This document shows positions 18,130 through 26,175 of a stretch of DNA of 64,000 bases, piece after piece (position 1 is the stretch's first letter; each line of letters opens with the position of its first letter). The notes under the pieces were generated by a model. The model worked only from the letters and a program-made list of their open reading frames with translations. It was not told the origin of the DNA and did no database searches. A program made the translations under genes and the position numbers. Source of the stretch: Mucilaginibacter sp. SMC90 (lineage in GTDB: Bacteria; Bacteroidota; Bacteroidia; Sphingobacteriales; Sphingobacteriaceae); NCBI RefSeq assembly GCF_022811725.1, contig NZ_CP094527.1, forward strand, positions 124,001 through 188,000, read 5' to 3'.

Positions 18130-18244
18130 ATGTCATTGCGAGCGTAGCGTGGCAATCTCGTAGCCAATGCATGTCCGATCTGTATGACTACGAGATTGCC
18201 ACGTCGCCCCGGCGTTCTGTCCGTGCCGCTCCTCGCAATGACAT
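18130..18244. repeat. REP-like palindromic element, copy 4
   Basis: Begins ATGTCATTGCGAGCGTAGC and ends CTCCTCGCAATGACAT, with inner arms GGCAATCTCGTAG and CTACGAGATTGCC. It lies 30 bases from a cloverleaf-like element, upstream of the SGNH/membrane protein pair and downstream of the TonB-like gene. Confidence 0.85.
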
Positions 18245-18261
18245 ATTTTTCACTAAACCAT

Positions 18262-18939
18262 TTAGCGGGCTGCGCAATACTTCCTTATAAAATTGTCGGC
18301 TTTATCGCTGCCTATATTGCGGATAAAATTCCAGTCGTGGCAGGCACCTTCTTTATCGCCTTGCTTAAATTTTTCATTGGCCTGATTTAGTACATCGTTT
18401 ATGAAATCGTCATCATAGCCAAGCTGTTTTTTGAGGTTGATGATGATAGCTTCTTTAGTGGTATCGGCCTTGCCTTTATATTTATTGCTGTAGTAGTTGG
18501 TAACTGCATTTTCAAGCTCCTGCTGTGCTTTATAATTGGCAATGGCGCTTTGCATATCACGGATGCTGGCAGGGCCGCAACGCGCCGGATCAGGGTCAAA
18601 GCGGATAGGCTGAACAATCGTGGTTTTAACATTATATCCCGGCGGGATTGTCCACTGCCCCGAGGTGAGTTTAATAACCCTCAAAGCCTCGTCGTCAAGG
18701 TCAATGCCGGGGCCATTCTGCACTTTGGCATCGTGTACCACACCATCTTTATCAATCATAAATGAAACATTGATTGAGCCCGAAATGCAGTTTTGCCGCG
18801 AGTATTCGGGGTAGACGATCTTAGCCTTCAGGAAATCATTTAACGCTTGCGTGCCGCCTTTAAATGCCGGCTGTTGGGCAAATGAATAGCCTGCTGTGAA
18901 AATGAGCAATGCGATATGGAAATACAGCGCTTTAAGCAT
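18262..18939 (-). CDS. Secreted TonB C-terminal domain protein
   Basis: The 225-residue protein starts with a signal peptide (LYFHIALLIFTAGYSFA) that is removed, so it does not span the membrane as TonB does. Residues about 25-120 form a TonB C-terminal-like domain: YPEYSRQNCISGSINVSFMIDKDG and DEALRVIKLTSGQW are typical. The remainder (about 125-225) is helical with two cysteines (ACHDW, KYCAAR) and no named domain. Proteins like this are common in Bacteroidota and their role is unclear; interaction with outer-membrane receptors or the cell wall is inference. Repeats surround it, so it is probably a single-gene unit. Confidence 0.8.
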   Translation of the reverse strand: MLKALYFHIALLIFTAGYSFAQQPAFKGGTQALNDFLKAKIVYPEYSRQNCISGSINVSFMIDKDGVVHDAKVQNGPGIDLDDEALRVIKLTSGQWTIPPGYNVKTTIVQPIRFDPDPARCGPASIRDMQSAIANYKAQQELENAVTNYYSNKYKGKADTTKEAIIINLKKQLGYDDDFINDVLNQANEKFKQGDKEGACHDWNFIRNIGSDKADNFIRKYCAAR

Positions 18940-19038
18940 AATATAAATATCGACAATAAATTGTGGATTATGTTTGGGAATTTTATTGGGGAGATATTAT
19001 TGGTGTGCGGAAGATGAAATAATTTCTTTCAAAAAACT

Positions 19039-19150
19039 ATGTCATTGCGAGCGCAGCGTGGCAATCGCGTAGCAAATGCATGTCCGCTCTGTATAGCTAC
19101 GAGATTGCTACGTCGCACCCAATGCTCATTGCCGTTTTGCTCCTCGCAAT
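19039..19150. repeat. REP-like palindromic element, copy 5, interrupted by an IS
   Basis: Begins ATGTCATTGCGAGCGCAGC; its right arm CTCCTCGCAAT breaks off at 19150 where the IS481-type element starts. The missing end, GCAATGACAT, resumes at 20224-20233. Removing the IS and one GCAAT restores a normal family member. Confidence 0.85.
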
Positions 19151-20223
19151 TGTAAGTGTTTAGTAATTCGGAGACAGAATCAGGTGTTTTTATTTGTTGT
19201 TTAAGGCTGCCATTTCAATAGGTTTTTTGCCGTTAATACCCTGATGCGGCCTTTCCCAGTTATAGTAAACGAGGTACTTGAGCAATTCATCCTCCAATTC
19301 TTCGAAGCTGTCAAAATCGGTGTCTTCGATCAGATCTTCTTTAAGTGTACGCCAAAAACGTTCTACCTTGCCGTTCGTCTGCGGGCGGTAAGGTTTCATA
19401 TATCTTCTTTTGATACCAGTTTCCACCAACATTCGTTCAAAGGGATGGTTTTTCTTATTTAAGCTGGTAGAGGTGCCAAATTCAGGGCCGTTATCAGCGA
19501 TGATCTCTTCGAACTGAATACCAAATTCGCGCTTAAGGGCTTGCATACAGCGCAGCGAAGTAAACATGGTGGTCAAGGCGGTAATATCTTCCATCACCTC
19601 TGCCCAGGCAAGACGGGAATGATCGTCCAACACACAAAGCAGGTACAGCTTCCTGTTTTGTCCCCTGATCACACTTTTACTCAGGTGATGACAGTCTATA
19701 TGTCCTAACTGGCCCATGCGTTCCTTGATGATCTTTCGCTTTACTTCCTTATCTGTAACAGTTAAACGGTTCTTGTTGTGTCGCTTCAGGATGTTGTACA
19801 CCCCTGAAGGCGATGGGGTAAAGTTATTAGCTTTTTGTTTAAACCGGTCTGCTATCTCGAACTTATTGCAGCCTCGCGAACGCAAATCGAGCACTTGCTG
19901 TTCATCCTGGGGATCAGGACGCCGTGTACTGTACTTAGGCCCACGTTTACCAGGTAATAAGTCGAGTTCATTACCGGATTGTTTAAACCGATTGTAATAC
20001 TTCAGAAAACTTCTCCGGTCGGTATCATGAGCCAAATAAAAGTCTTTAGCGAACCTAAAACCCGGGTGTTCCCCACGCTTTACCTGCTCATATTCGCTGA
20101 TTAAAAAACGATACTTACTGAGATAGTTTCGCTTTAAGGTGAGGTCAGTAGTGTTTATTCGCATAACAAAATTAGCTTAGTTATATAAAGCTAATTCTGT
20201 CTCCGAATTATCTAACCTTTACA
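19151..20223 (-). mobile_element. IS481-family insertion sequence, complete, 1073 bp
   Basis: The element starts TGTAAGTGTT and ends with TTTACA, and its ends are imperfect inverted repeats of about 30 bp with a perfect 17-bp core (TAATTCGGAGACAGAAT at 19164-19180 and its complement at 20194-20210). The 5-bp direct repeat GCAAT flanks it (19146-19150 and 20224-20228), a target duplication. It carries one transposase gene and interrupts a REP-like palindrome. TGT ends and this size are usual for the IS481 family. The intact ORF and exact duplication suggest a recent insertion. Confidence 0.92.
19190..20164 (-). CDS. IS481-family transposase
   Basis: The 324-residue DDE transposase has an N-terminal helix-turn-helix region (FEIADRFKQKANNFTPSPSGVYNILKRH, about 102-129) and a retroviral-integrase-like core. 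The acidic residues are Asp157 (LGHIDCHH), Asp224 (IIADNGPEF) and Glu268 (NGKVERFWRTL). There are 43 residues between the second and third, longer than the usual 35, because of a loop (TSTSLNKKNHPFERM). The YNWERPHQGINGKKP tail is characteristic of the family. The gene is intact and nearly fills the element, so the IS may be active. Confidence 0.95.
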   Translation of the reverse strand: MRINTTDLTLKRNYLSKYRFLISEYEQVKRGEHPGFRFAKDFYLAHDTDRRSFLKYYNRFKQSGNELDLLPGKRGPKYSTRRPDPQDEQQVLDLRSRGCNKFEIADRFKQKANNFTPSPSGVYNILKRHNKNRLTVTDKEVKRKIIKERMGQLGHIDCHHLSKSVIRGQNRKLYLLCVLDDHSRLAWAEVMEDITALTTMFTSLRCMQALKREFGIQFEEIIADNGPEFGTSTSLNKKNHPFERMLVETGIKRRYMKPYRPQTNGKVERFWRTLKEDLIEDTDFDSFEELEDELLKYLVYYNWERPHQGINGKKPIEMAALNNK

Positions 20224-20278
20224 GCAATGACATGACTTTTTTACCAAAACAGAAAGGTATTGCGCCTTTGGAATGGAG

Positions 20279-20989
20279 CTATCCCACATTCACCGCATCC
20301 GGAAACCTCAATATCAATCCAGGGTCGGGGATATTCTTCTGCCAGATCTCTTTTTCTGAAAACTTTCCTACGCCGGGATAATCACCCTGCTTGCCTTCCA
20401 TATCAAACATCAGCTGAAAATGAAGGTGGGGCGGCCATTGACCGTTTTCATCGGAACTACCAAAAGTTGCTATCTGCTGATTTTTAAGTACAGGCTTACC
20501 TGCAGAAAGACCTTCCAAACTTGTTCGGCTTAAATGGCCGTACAGACTATACAGCGTCAGCCCGTCCAGGTTATGTTGTAAAATGATGGTGGGGCCATAA
20601 TCGCCAATGTTGTTATTGTCCTGGTAGCTGTGCACTACGCCCTCAAGCGGGGCATATACAGGCGTGCCGGCATCACACCAGATATCAACACCTAAATGCA
20701 GGCGCCGGGGCTCATCATCGGTATCAAAATGGCTGCTGAAAGCGTAAATGGTGCGGTGCTCCATGTACCCGCCAATACCATAGCGGCAGTTATTGGTATG
20801 CAGTTTATCGATAATCAGTTGACTAAACAGCCACGGCCTGTTAATAACCTCTGCCGTCAACTCTTTGTTGCCGGCAGTAAGGTCAAAGTGGTAAAGGCGG
20901 TCATGGCTTGCATCAAAATCAACTACTTTGCCAACGGCATCGGGATGATTGTTGATGTAGTTAGCAAACAGCAAGTGCCGGTTCATCAA
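20279..20989 (-). CDS. M23 family metallopeptidase (LytM-like)
   Basis: The 236-residue protein has the M23 core in its second half: HLGVDIWCDAGTPVYAPLEGVV with the first zinc-binding His and Asp, YSLYGHLSR, and PHLHFQL with the second and third zinc ligands. Such enzymes cut peptide cross-links in peptidoglycan. No signal peptide or membrane segment is visible, which is odd for a cell-wall enzyme, so export by another route or a cytoplasmic substrate must be considered. It lies six bases after rbfA on the same strand and is probably co-transcribed with it. Confidence 0.85.
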   Translation of the reverse strand: MMNRHLLFANYINNHPDAVGKVVDFDASHDRLYHFDLTAGNKELTAEVINRPWLFSQLIIDKLHTNNCRYGIGGYMEHRTIYAFSSHFDTDDEPRRLHLGVDIWCDAGTPVYAPLEGVVHSYQDNNNIGDYGPTIILQHNLDGLTLYSLYGHLSRTSLEGLSAGKPVLKNQQIATFGSSDENGQWPPHLHFQLMFDMEGKQGDYPGVGKFSEKEIWQKNIPDPGLILRFPDAVNVG

Positions 20990-20995
20990 AAGCTA

Positions 20996-21373
20996 TTAAT
21001 TTTCTTCGGTATCGGGCTGGCGTTCTTCTTTGCTGATCTTATCAAAGATCTTGTCCATGCGCTCAACGTATTCGCTGGTATCGTCAACAAAAAATTCAAG
21101 CTGAGGGATGATCCTCACCTGGTCTTTGATCCGCGCGCCAAGTTTGTACCTGATCTCTGAAGCATGTGATTTGATGGTATGCAAAGCGGTTTGCACATTA
21201 GGGTTGCCTAAAAAGCTTAAAAATATACGGGCTATGGCCAAATCGGGCGTTACGCGTACCTTGGTTATGGTTACCAGGGTATTGGGCAAATAATTCATGC
21301 CTTCGCGCTGAAAAATAGCTGCAAGGTCTTCCTGTATTACTCCGGCAAATTTTTGCTGACGTTTTGATTCCAT
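20996..21373 (-). CDS. rbfA: Ribosome-binding factor A
   Basis: The 125-residue protein is the usual length for RbfA and shows the KH-like fold signature: RQQKFAGVIQEDLAAIFQRE at the start, LVTITKVRVTPDLAIARIFLS in the middle, and RYKLGARIKDQVRIIPQLEFFVDDT towards the end. It binds the small ribosomal subunit and helps late 16S rRNA maturation, mainly in the cold. The acidic tail (KEERQPDTEEN) is lineage-specific. The M23 gene follows after six bases, and a lipoprotein gene lies 100 bases upstream. Confidence 0.95.
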   Translation of the reverse strand: MESKRQQKFAGVIQEDLAAIFQREGMNYLPNTLVTITKVRVTPDLAIARIFLSFLGNPNVQTALHTIKSHASEIRYKLGARIKDQVRIIPQLEFFVDDTSEYVERMDKIFDKISKEERQPDTEEN

Positions 21374-21473
21374 TGGTTATTAGTTAACGCCGATAAGGCA
21401 GATGAGTGTTTAATGCTTAATGCAAAAGCCTAAGTTATTGTTTTGGGCTTTTATTAACAATGCCGGCAGGGTG

Positions 21474-21845
21474 TTAATTACACACGTCCTGCGGGATCTC
21501 TTTGGTTATTTTTACTACTTTTTTTACAACGAGGGTACTATCATATTCAGACCCCATGCCTGCTTTGCCCGATTTTGATTTGATCCCTTCAACTTCTACA
21601 TAAACCGGCTCATAGGGTTTTTCGAAATTAAGCTGTGAGTATTGCAACTCAAGCTGGGCCGAACTGTCAACAGCCCAGAATTCCTGCCCGCTGTCGCAAT
21701 CTTTAAATGATTTTATCTCCGGGCCGGCACTGTACAAGCCTTTGTAAAGGGTAACCTCGTCCTTTTTATGGGTATCATTATTACATGCGTAAACAGCAAT
21801 AACAACAAGCAGCAAAACAAAAATTCTGATGTATCTCATACCCAT
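21474..21845 (-). CDS. Small lipoprotein with an NlpE-C-like region
   Basis: The 123-residue protein has a lipoprotein signal peptide ending VYACNN, so the mature protein starts at Cys21. The short mature part (GLYSAGPEIKSFKDCDSG, FWAVDSSAQLELQY, PYEPVYVEVEG) resembles the C-terminal OB-fold domain of NlpE copper-response lipoproteins. That assignment rests on pattern only. It is nine bases downstream of a LolC/E-type permease, in the same direction, which suggests both belong to envelope lipoprotein handling. Confidence 0.7.
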   Translation of the reverse strand: MGMRYIRIFVLLLVVIAVYACNNDTHKKDEVTLYKGLYSAGPEIKSFKDCDSGQEFWAVDSSAQLELQYSQLNFEKPYEPVYVEVEGIKSKSGKAGMGSEYDSTLVVKKVVKITKEIPQDVCN

Positions 21846-21854
21846 TTAACAAAT

Positions 21855-23081
21855 TTACAAATCCTGTTTGATTTCATCCAATCCTTTAATACTTAAACGG
21901 GCGCTAATGCCGGCCGCAATTACCGAAATACCTCCAACTGTTAACAGCACCAGGCCAAAATCTTTGATCTTAAGATCAATTGGGTATGCATCCAATACGG
22001 TCATTTGTGCCCCCATTTTAATCCAGCCATAATGCTGCTGCAGCAGGCAAAAAATAGTACCCAGTACAATGCCGATAATACACCCCACGGCGGTAATCAT
22101 CATCCCCTCGAAAAAGAAGATGCCCTGGATCATGTTTTTATTGGCCCCCAGTCCGCTTAAAATGGCTATATCCTTACGCTTATCTATAACCAGCATGGTT
22201 AACGAGCCAATGATATTAAATATTGCGATGATAAGCACAAAGGTAAGGATCATGTACACTGCCCAGCTTTCGTAGTTAAGGGTTTTGTAAAGCTCGCTGT
22301 TTTGCTCCTTGCGGTTTTTTACAGTAAAGTCTTTTCCTATTTTATCAACAATGCTTTTTTGCATGGCATCGAGATTGGTGCCGCGTTTAAAATTAAGTTC
22401 GAGTGAGGATACATCCACCGGCTGATCGAGCAGGTCGCGCGCAAACTCAATAGGCGTTACAGTTATATCATCAAACTCCTGCTGTATGGCAAATACTCCC
22501 GACGGATTAATGCTGCGTGCAACAAATTCGTTGAGGGGATTGGCCGAATTTTCGGCATCGCGCCGGGGCGAAAAGATCTGTATTGATGAAAGCTGATCAT
22601 GCACATTAATGCCCAGGGTGCGCTGTATGGTAGAGCCGATCACCGCAAAATTTTGATTGCCGCTTTTAAGCGTAAATGAGCCAACGGCTATGGTACTGTC
22701 AAGTTGCGGATTTTTTAAAAAGTCATCGCTCACGCCCATCACGGTAACTAAAAAAGGAACGTCGCCATATTTGATCAGGGCTTTTTCCTGTAAAACTTCG
22801 GTAAAGGAAAATACATGCGAATCTTTATGCAGCGAGGCAAAATACGGCGTATTAGGATTGAATGTTTTACCCAGTTTGGCCTCTATCTTTATTTCGGGCG
22901 TAAAATTGCTGTATAAGGATAGAATAACCTTTTCGAAACCGTTAAACACCGATAGTATGATTAGCAAAGCCGCGCTGCCAATGAGTACGCCCAGCATAGA
23001 AATGCCCGAAATGATATTGATAGCATGCATTTTTTTACCCGAAAACAGGTAACGCTTTGCTATGTAAATGGACGTGTTCAA
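21855..23081 (-). CDS. LolC/LolE-type ABC transporter permease
   Basis: The 408-residue protein has the FtsX/MacB_PCD layout: an N-terminal segment (SGKKMHAINIISGISMLGVLIGSAALLIILSVFNG region, about 18-50), a periplasmic domain of about 220 residues, and three C-terminal membrane segments (about 270-295, 320-350, 365-395). Loops such as LGANKNMIQGIFFFEGMMI are typical of LolC/E. Members extract lipoproteins from the inner membrane with a LolD ATPase, which is not in this window. A predicted lipoprotein gene follows directly. In Bacteroidota the ATPase is often encoded elsewhere. Confidence 0.88.
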   Translation of the reverse strand: MNTSIYIAKRYLFSGKKMHAINIISGISMLGVLIGSAALLIILSVFNGFEKVILSLYSNFTPEIKIEAKLGKTFNPNTPYFASLHKDSHVFSFTEVLQEKALIKYGDVPFLVTVMGVSDDFLKNPQLDSTIAVGSFTLKSGNQNFAVIGSTIQRTLGINVHDQLSSIQIFSPRRDAENSANPLNEFVARSINPSGVFAIQQEFDDITVTPIEFARDLLDQPVDVSSLELNFKRGTNLDAMQKSIVDKIGKDFTVKNRKEQNSELYKTLNYESWAVYMILTFVLIIAIFNIIGSLTMLVIDKRKDIAILSGLGANKNMIQGIFFFEGMMITAVGCIIGIVLGTIFCLLQQHYGWIKMGAQMTVLDAYPIDLKIKDFGLVLLTVGGISVIAAGISARLSIKGLDEIKQDL

Positions 23082-23144
23082 ATTGTGTTGGGGGTTATGC
23101 GTTCAGGTTTGCCTATGCTGTGTATAACGTTACTATGGTGTTAA

Positions 23145-23783
23145 CTAAGTTAAAAAGGGATTGTTTTGTTTTTCGTAGCCGATGGTTGTTTCGGGGCCAT
23201 GGCCGGGATAAACGGTAACATCATCGGGCATGGTAAACAATTTTGTTTCGATATTATCGATAAGCAAACCAAAGTTGCCGCCCGGTAAATCAGTACGGCC
23301 GATACTTTGCCTGAACAGTACATCGCCTCCTATCAGGATCTTAGCTTCTTTATCGTAAAAACATAAGTGCGCAGGCGAATGGCCCGGCGCAAAGATCAAA
23401 TGCAGCGTTGTATTGCCAAAATGGATGGTGCCTGTTTCGGGCAAAAACTCATCGGGCATAGGTGATACCTCATATTGAAAACCCATAGATGGGGCATAAG
23501 CTACCACGGCTGCCAGTACTTCTGATTCGCCAATGTGGAAACGGGGTTTAAGGCCGTATTGGTCAAACACAAATTTGTTACCTAATACATGGTCAACATG
23601 GCAATGGGTATTAAGCAGCATAACAGGCTTTAGGTTATTGCTTTTGATGAAATTAACAACAGCGTTTTGCTCGGGCGCGGTATACATACCCGGGTCAATG
23701 ATCACGCATTCGCCGGTTTCATCGTACAAAATATAGGTATTTTCCTGGTAAGGGTTATTTACAAATGATATAACTTTTGCCAT
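23145..23783 (-). CDS. MBL-fold hydrolase, glyoxalase II-like (YcbL type)
   Basis: The 212-residue protein has the complete metallo-beta-lactamase set: THCHVDHVLGN, FAPGHSPAHLCFYD, LIGGDVLFRQSIGRTDLPGG and VYPGHGPETTIGYEKQNNPFL. The IGRTDLPGG and final motifs match YcbL-like type II glyoxalases, which hydrolyse S-lactoylglutathione or related thioesters. Its length is that of YcbL, without the C-terminal helical domain of classic GloB. Sphingobacteriaceae often lack glutathione, so another thiol may be used; this is inference. It sits between unrelated genes. Confidence 0.9.
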   Translation of the reverse strand: MAKVISFVNNPYQENTYILYDETGECVIIDPGMYTAPEQNAVVNFIKSNNLKPVMLLNTHCHVDHVLGNKFVFDQYGLKPRFHIGESEVLAAVVAYAPSMGFQYEVSPMPDEFLPETGTIHFGNTTLHLIFAPGHSPAHLCFYDKEAKILIGGDVLFRQSIGRTDLPGGNFGLLIDNIETKLFTMPDDVTVYPGHGPETTIGYEKQNNPFLT

Positions 23784-23841
23784 GCGGTAAAAGTACGGAA
23801 TAAATTGATTGGGTGATTTGGGTTCAGGAAAATAGGAAAAG

Positions 23842-24345
23842 CTATTGGCTTTTTAACATGTCCGCTATTCTGCGTTCAGCTTCATCTTTCTCAATGCCAT
23901 TATAGTAGTCAGTTACAAATGGATGCTCAAAACCTTCATGAGGTACAACCTCGGGCCGCTCATTACCAGCACGGGTATTAACGGTGGTGTGGATAATGAA
24001 TGTATCTTCATATCCTGGTATATTATTGCTTAGGTATCCAAAATATGATGTTATGTGATTCTCGTTATCGAAGTTATCAGCATAGTCATTATAACTTTTT
24101 TCGCTTAGTGAAACCCATATGCCATAGTCTAAATTATTACAATGGCTGTTAACTTTTTGAATTAGAGTAGCTCTAATGAATAAATCTGTTTGATTTTTAT
24201 AATTGATGATGCAATGATCCGACCCAAGCTCGGCTATGTTATTTTTATCTTCGTTGCTAAGTCTGTAATATGCATACGGTGCATCGAAAGTAAGGGCTGG
24301 CCATTCTTCGTGTTCTTTGCCGCAATGGCTGCAGATATAACTCAT
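23842..24345 (-). CDS. DUF2199 domain protein
   Basis: The start at 24345 (MSYICSHCGKEH) is preferred over an upstream ATG at 24441, because the extra 32 residues overlap the Uma2 gene and the family begins with this cysteine pair. The 167-residue protein is cytoplasmic. CSHCGKEHEEWPAL followed by PYAYYRL and DHCIINYK is typical of DUF2199; the CxxC probably binds zinc. No activity is known. Its start lies four bases beyond the Uma2 stop, so both are in one transcript. Confidence 0.8.
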   Translation of the reverse strand: MSYICSHCGKEHEEWPALTFDAPYAYYRLSNEDKNNIAELGSDHCIINYKNQTDLFIRATLIQKVNSHCNNLDYGIWVSLSEKSYNDYADNFDNENHITSYFGYLSNNIPGYEDTFIIHTTVNTRAGNERPEVVPHEGFEHPFVTDYYNGIEKDEAERRIADMLKSQ

Positions 24346-24349
24346 GTTT

Positions 24350-24874
24350 TTACAAATTAAAGCTGCACCCCAAAACCGCAGAGGTGATTTTACCGGTGAG
24401 TTCATAAGCCAGCTCGTACTGATTGATTTCATTAAAAGCAAACACGATCACCTTCTTGTCTTCAGGATCAATAATGAAATATTCCTTCACGCCAGCCTTT
24501 TCATACAGGCTTTTCTTTTTTAAAGTGTCATGGATGCGGTTGCCTGACAATATTTCAAAAACAACGTCTGGCGCACCATGAATGCCATCTTTTTGGATGA
24601 TGGATTTATTTTCATTGAGGATCACCAGTACATCTGGCTTTAAAACGGATTGTTCCTGTTCAAAATAGACATCAGCAGGAGCATGCAGAATTACTCCTTT
24701 TCCTGTTTCATCTAAAAAATTATACAGCAGGGCCGAAAGTTTTACGGAAATAAATTGATGATCGGTGTTGGGTGCCGGGGTCATGATGAGTTGGTTGTAC
24801 AGCACTTCGCACCTGGTACCCTCGGGCAGCATCCGGTAGATATCGACAGCAGTTGCAGGGATGGTAGTACTCAT
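24350..24874 (-). CDS. Uma2 family (DUF820) predicted nuclease
   Basis: The 174-residue protein belongs to the Uma2/DUF820 group with a PD-(D/E)XK-like fold: YEVL-like EVLYNQLIMTPAPN at the start, VLKPDVLVIL, GAPDVVFEILSGN and KAGVKEYFIIDPEDK. The Glu of FEILS, the Asp of KPDVLV and the Lys of GVKEY are candidate active-site residues. The family is abundant in cyanobacteria and Bacteroidota; nuclease activity is predicted by fold, not proven. It is followed after four bases by a DUF2199 gene. Confidence 0.85.
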   Translation of the reverse strand: MSTTIPATAVDIYRMLPEGTRCEVLYNQLIMTPAPNTDHQFISVKLSALLYNFLDETGKGVILHAPADVYFEQEQSVLKPDVLVILNENKSIIQKDGIHGAPDVVFEILSGNRIHDTLKKKSLYEKAGVKEYFIIDPEDKKVIVFAFNEINQYELAYELTGKITSAVLGCSFNL

Positions 24875-24969
24875 GTTGTAAATACTTTTATGCTAATTTC
24901 GCTAAAACAGCTTAAATAAAAAAGTTTGTGCCTGCACGGTTCAGGGAATCGCTTTTAAAACAAACAGGC

Positions 24970-25334
24970 GACACGGGGTACCTATGGAGCCGGTTGCAAA
25001 AGTAATATGTTGCTATAAACACGATACTCCTAACGGAGTTATAAGATTTAACGGTGACAACCCCGGAGGGCAATGTCATTAAGTTAAGGGAAATCCCCCA
25101 GAGGGGGAACAGGTTTGTAGTAATATCATATACCGAAAATAACCGTGCCAGAGGTACGGAACACTCGGAGTTGTGTACCTCTGGCACATTAAGACAAACA
25201 AATCTTTAATTTCTACAAACCTTTTGCACCTCTGGTGCAACCTGTCAATCCCTTAACTTAATGACCACCCCGAGGGGTAGCGTGTTTATAGGGAAAATTA
25301 AACGAGTTTCAAGGCTCCGTAGGTGCCTCGTGTT
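24970..25334. repeat. Interspersed repeat (CTATAAAC/AGGTGCCT family), copy 2, split by a MITE-like element
   Basis: The outer arms GACACGGGGTACCTATGG and the complement of GGCTCCGTAGGTGCCTCGTG are inverted, and GCTATAAACAC near 25011 pairs with GTGTTTATAG near 25282. A CTCCTAACGGAG hairpin lies in the left half. The copy is interrupted at 25071-25266 by a MITE-like element. The gap 24875-25505 otherwise holds no gene; an ORF at 24912-25187 is a repeat by-product. Confidence 0.65.
25071..25266 (-). mobile_element. MITE-like element, copy 1 (about 196 bp)
   Basis: Begins CAATGTCATTAAGTTAAG and ends TCCCTTAACTTAATGAC, an inverted repeat; the last few bases of the right end are lost. The interior holds three small hairpins around CAGAGG/CCTCTG. 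It is the reverse complement of the copy at 60221-60418 with only a few differences. It interrupts another repeat, with the similar sequences ACCCCGGAGGG and ACCCCGAGGGG on its two sides, possibly a diverged target duplication. There is no transposase. Confidence 0.8.
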
Positions 25335-25382
25335 CCAAAAGTGATTTCCCTGCTGCGCGGTAAGGAAACCCCATTTAAGTTT

Positions 25383-25500
25383 GAAAAATTTTTACGAATT
25401 GATCGAATTACACGAATTTTAAATTGCAGGTCAATCAAGATTCGTGTAATTCGATTAATTGTGACCTACTTGAAAGGCATTCGTGTATAAATTTTTTTCT
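25383..25500. repeat. Word-type inverted repeat (CGAATTACACGAATTT type)
   Basis: Left words AAATTTTTACGAATTGATCG and CGAATTACACGAATTTTAA are followed by right words ATTCGTGTAATTCGATTAA and ATTCGTGTATAAATTTTT, so the two halves are complementary. It lies just after the SprT-like gene. The same words appear at 6366-6662 and 47655-47782. Confidence 0.7.
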
Positions 25501-25505
25501 TTGAT

Positions 25506-26135
25506 CTACGCCGCTGTAGCTCCCTCAATCAACTCCACCTCGGCTACCGGGCTAAACAAATAAATGCGTTTGGTAGCTACTTCGGTACATTTAAACCGTT
25601 TACGCAGCTTTTCATCCTTGCGGAATACCCGGCCGTCCTTCAGTTTAAATAATGCCTTAAGCGGGATCTTTTCAACCGTTAAAATTGCTTCTGACTCTTT
25701 TGGCGGGTCGTATTTGCGCAGCGAGCGATACAGGTTCAAATCCGAGCAGCTTGATGCAGCCGGATTATCCAGATAGTTTACGATAGCCTTTTTAACATCA
25801 GCAGGGAAAATCTCTTTTTCAAAAAATGGCTGCATCATTTTTTTGAAATTGTTTTTCCACTCTGTTCCGTGGGGTTTGGCTTTTTGCTTATGCTCGTTCC
25901 AGGTATGCAGGTGCGCAAATTCATGTACTGTAGTTACCAAAAAAGCATAGGGGTTAAGATCATAATTAACCGAGATCCGGTGACCTTTGCCTCCGTAAGG
26001 CGAACGATAATCGCCAAACTTACTGTTGCGGTTGCGCGAAATTTTAAATTCGCATTTGAAGTAGTCGATCCACCGGGCAATAAGCGGGGCCGCTTCTGCC
26101 GGAAGATATTTCTCTAAAACTTTTACTTTATCCAA
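25506..26135 (-). CDS. SprT-like domain protein
   Basis: The 209-residue protein has the zinc-protease signature TTVHEFAHLHTWNEH (HExxH) about residue 70, with a downstream His in KPHGTEWKNNFKKMM that is the expected third ligand. This is the SprT/Spartan-type arrangement; the C-terminal part is not a clear zinc ribbon, and its function is not known. The start is TTG at 26135, since an in-frame stop lies two codons upstream and no ATG fits the homologous start (LEKYLPAEAAPLIARW). TATCTTTG at 26150-26157 is a perfect -7 element, leaving a leader of about eight bases. Confidence 0.85.
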   Translation of the reverse strand: MDKVKVLEKYLPAEAAPLIARWIDYFKCEFKISRNRNSKFGDYRSPYGGKGHRISVNYDLNPYAFLVTTVHEFAHLHTWNEHKQKAKPHGTEWKNNFKKMMQPFFEKEIFPADVKKAIVNYLDNPAASSCSDLNLYRSLRKYDPPKESEAILTVEKIPLKALFKLKDGRVFRKDEKLRKRFKCTEVATKRIYLFSPVAEVELIEGATAA

Positions 26136-26149
26136 TTTTTACCTCAGAT

Positions 26150-26157
26150 CAAAGATA
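26150..26157 (-). promoter_or_regulatory. Predicted -7 promoter element of the SprT-like gene
   Basis: Reads TATCTTTG on the minus strand, a perfect TAnnTTTG match, 14 bases before the TTG start. No clear -33 TTG is seen at the usual distance. Confidence 0.45.
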
Positions 26158-26175
26158 AGAACTTTTGCTTTCTCT

